Virus record (IMG/VR): IMGVR_UViG_3300037042_001387
Span: 1 to 37,249 of that record
Length of the DNA stretch: 37,249 nt
Direction: 5' to 3' (one strand)
Source: a virus
In this document: positions 36,398-37,249 of the stretch, one piece after another
How positions within the stretch are numbered: the first letter of the stretch is position 1
Layout: each line of letters starts with the position of its first letter
Program-made: the position numbers and the translations under genes
Notes under the pieces: generated by a model
What the model was told of the DNA's origin: nothing
The model's input: the letters and a program-made list of their open reading frames with translations, nothing else
The model's database searches: none

Positions 36398-36958
36398 ATG
36401 TCACAAGGTTTTGTAAATCTACAAACAATTACGCTGCCTCTACCTGTTAGTGATGGCGGTACAGGTGTTACAACTAGTACAGGAACAGGAAGCGTTGTTT
36501 TAAATACAGCACCAACACTTTCACAAATAACCTTTAGCACTACGTCAGGTATAATTGGTACTACAACAAATAATGATGCAGCAGCAGGTAGTGTAGGTGA
36601 AACAATTACTTCTGCAGTTACAACTTACACCGGAGGCATAACAAACGGTGTTATTTTTAATGCTACAAGTATAACAATTACGGCTGGAGATTGGGATGTT
36701 AGTGGCTCCTCCGTTGTTAGTAGTTCGGGTGCACCTTACACGTGTATAACGGCAGTAAATAGCACTTCTGCAACTTTACCAGCAGAAGCATATAACTCCG
36801 GCATTTACGCAGTGGGAGCATCATATAATGCTTATGGTGTAGCACCAACAAGAAGATTTTCTGTAAGTACAAATACGACAATATATTTAGTTGTGAGTCC
36901 CGCCTTTACAGGGACTGGGTCTTATCAAGGCCAAATTATCGCAAGGAGAGTGAGATAA
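36398..36958 (+). CDS. Tail fibre protein, paralogue-like
   Basis: 186 residues. It starts MSQGFVNLQTITLPLPVSDG and GTGVTTSTGTGS, the same opening plan as the fibre at 346-888 (MSQGFTSQLPVPLPTAQGG), indicating common descent. The rest differs: TTSGIIGTTTNNDAAAGSVG then ITAGDWDVSGSSVV and a C-terminal NTTIYLVVSPAFTGTGSYQG domain, which is widespread in phage tip proteins. AAGGGG lies ahead of the ATG at 36398. Its stop overlaps the next gene's ATG (TAATG). Two alternative tips on a shared base may broaden host range. Confidence 0.82.
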   Translation: MSQGFVNLQTITLPLPVSDGGTGVTTSTGTGSVVLNTAPTLSQITFSTTSGIIGTTTNNDAAAGSVGETITSAVTTYTGGITNGVIFNATSITITAGDWDVSGSSVVSSSGAPYTCITAVNSTSATLPAEAYNSGIYAVGASYNAYGVAPTRRFSVSTNTTIYLVVSPAFTGTGSYQGQIIARRVR

Positions 36959-37249
36959 TGAATATTGTTGATGTTTGTAAAATAAAATACCCTGGCATGG
37001 TTGAATTAATGCATATCATGTTTGGTCAAGATACGATTCCTGGTCCAATATTAATAAAATACTGGGATGTGCCAAATGTACCTGAGCCAACTACTGAAGA
37101 ACTTGAAGCTGAGATTCCTCAATATCAACGACAATTTGACGTTGAGACATTTAAAAAAGACATTGATACCAAGGTATCAGCTTTATTGAATAGCACAGCC
37201 CAAAGCCGTGGATACAGTGACTCACAAAGCATTGTTAGCTATGTAAACT
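36958..37249 (+). CDS. Tail-fibre-associated/assembly-type protein, 5' part
   Basis: Starts at ATG 36958 in a TAATG overlap with the fibre stop, with AAGGAGAGTG upstream, and reads open to the window end (97 residues plus one base). From 37073 it repeats the window's left end, and the complete 152-residue protein is obtained on joining to 1-344. The N-terminal part, VDVCKIKYPGMVELMHIMFG and PILIKYWDVPNVPEPTTEEL, is typical of small proteins after tail fibres. The function is probably fibre folding or attachment. Confidence 0.72.
   Translation, partial: MNIVDVCKIKYPGMVELMHIMFGQDTIPGPILIKYWDVPNVPEPTTEELEAEIPQYQRQFDVETFKKDIDTKVSALLNSTAQSRGYSDSQSIVSYVN
37073..37249. repeat. Terminal direct repeat, right copy
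   Basis: Copy of bases 1-177 with C at 37200 in place of T at 128. It gives the closure point of the circle; subtract it once to obtain 37,072 unique bases. Confidence 0.95.

Overview
The window is an essentially complete genome of a tailed, P22-like podovirus (short-tailed dsDNA phage). The first 177 bases recur as the last 177 with one silent difference, so the sequence closes into a circle of 37,072 unique bases and one gene runs across the junction. The genome is AT-rich. Promoters resemble host sigma-70 sites (one is a perfect TTGACA-N17-TATAAT), and Shine-Dalgarno sequences are clear. The recombinase, thymidine kinase and GH108 lysozyme families point to a low-GC proteobacterial host. 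I cannot name the host genus. No integrase, prophage repressor, DNA polymerase, RNA polymerase or tRNA gene was seen, so the phage is probably lytic or of unknown lifestyle and depends on host polymerases.

Layout. (1) 16722-37249 continuing into 1-3900, rightward: the late operon. It holds the terminase large subunit, P22-type portal, small basic proteins, scaffold, coat, a head/decoration candidate, gp4-like and gp10-like tail proteins, three DNA-ejection proteins, a large modular tail-fibre cluster with an inserted HNH/NUMOD3 homing-type endonuclease, then small conserved proteins and a lysis/nuclease end (DUF1353 membrane protein, GH108 endolysin, VRR-NUC nuclease). (2) 3948-6129, leftward: a Red-like recombination cassette (SSB, Bet/RecT annealase, YqaJ/lambda-exo nuclease). 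(3) 6158-6210: a divergent promoter pair with palindromic operators. (4) 6225-9984, rightward: Cro-like regulator, winged-helix protein, Zn-ribbon protein, a structured leader with a Zn-finger protein, a lambda-O-like initiator carrying an origin inside its own gene, and a DnaB-like helicase. (5) 9975-13187, leftward: a block of small, mostly uncharacterised early proteins behind a consensus promoter, interrupted by an exact 30-unit hexanucleotide tandem repeat. (6) 13353-16643: terminase small subunit, a promoter-driven small gene, a G-poor gene-free stretch that is a candidate packaging or control region, and a leftward thymidine kinase operon separating the two terminase genes.

How the parts work together: the Cro-like protein probably controls the divergent early promoters. 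The O-like initiator would bind iterons in its own gene and load the DnaB-like helicase next to the AT-rich repeats. Exo, Bet and SSB would recombine or circularise the DNA and could make concatemers, which the terminase packages into P22-like procapsids. Thymidine kinase would supplement dTTP for an AT-rich genome.

Least conventional parts: the in-gene origin whose repeats ignore the reading frame, the hexamer tract, the multi-hairpin leader at 7058-7204, a recurrent TTAACAAACAATC leader before early genes, and very small membrane-peptide genes.
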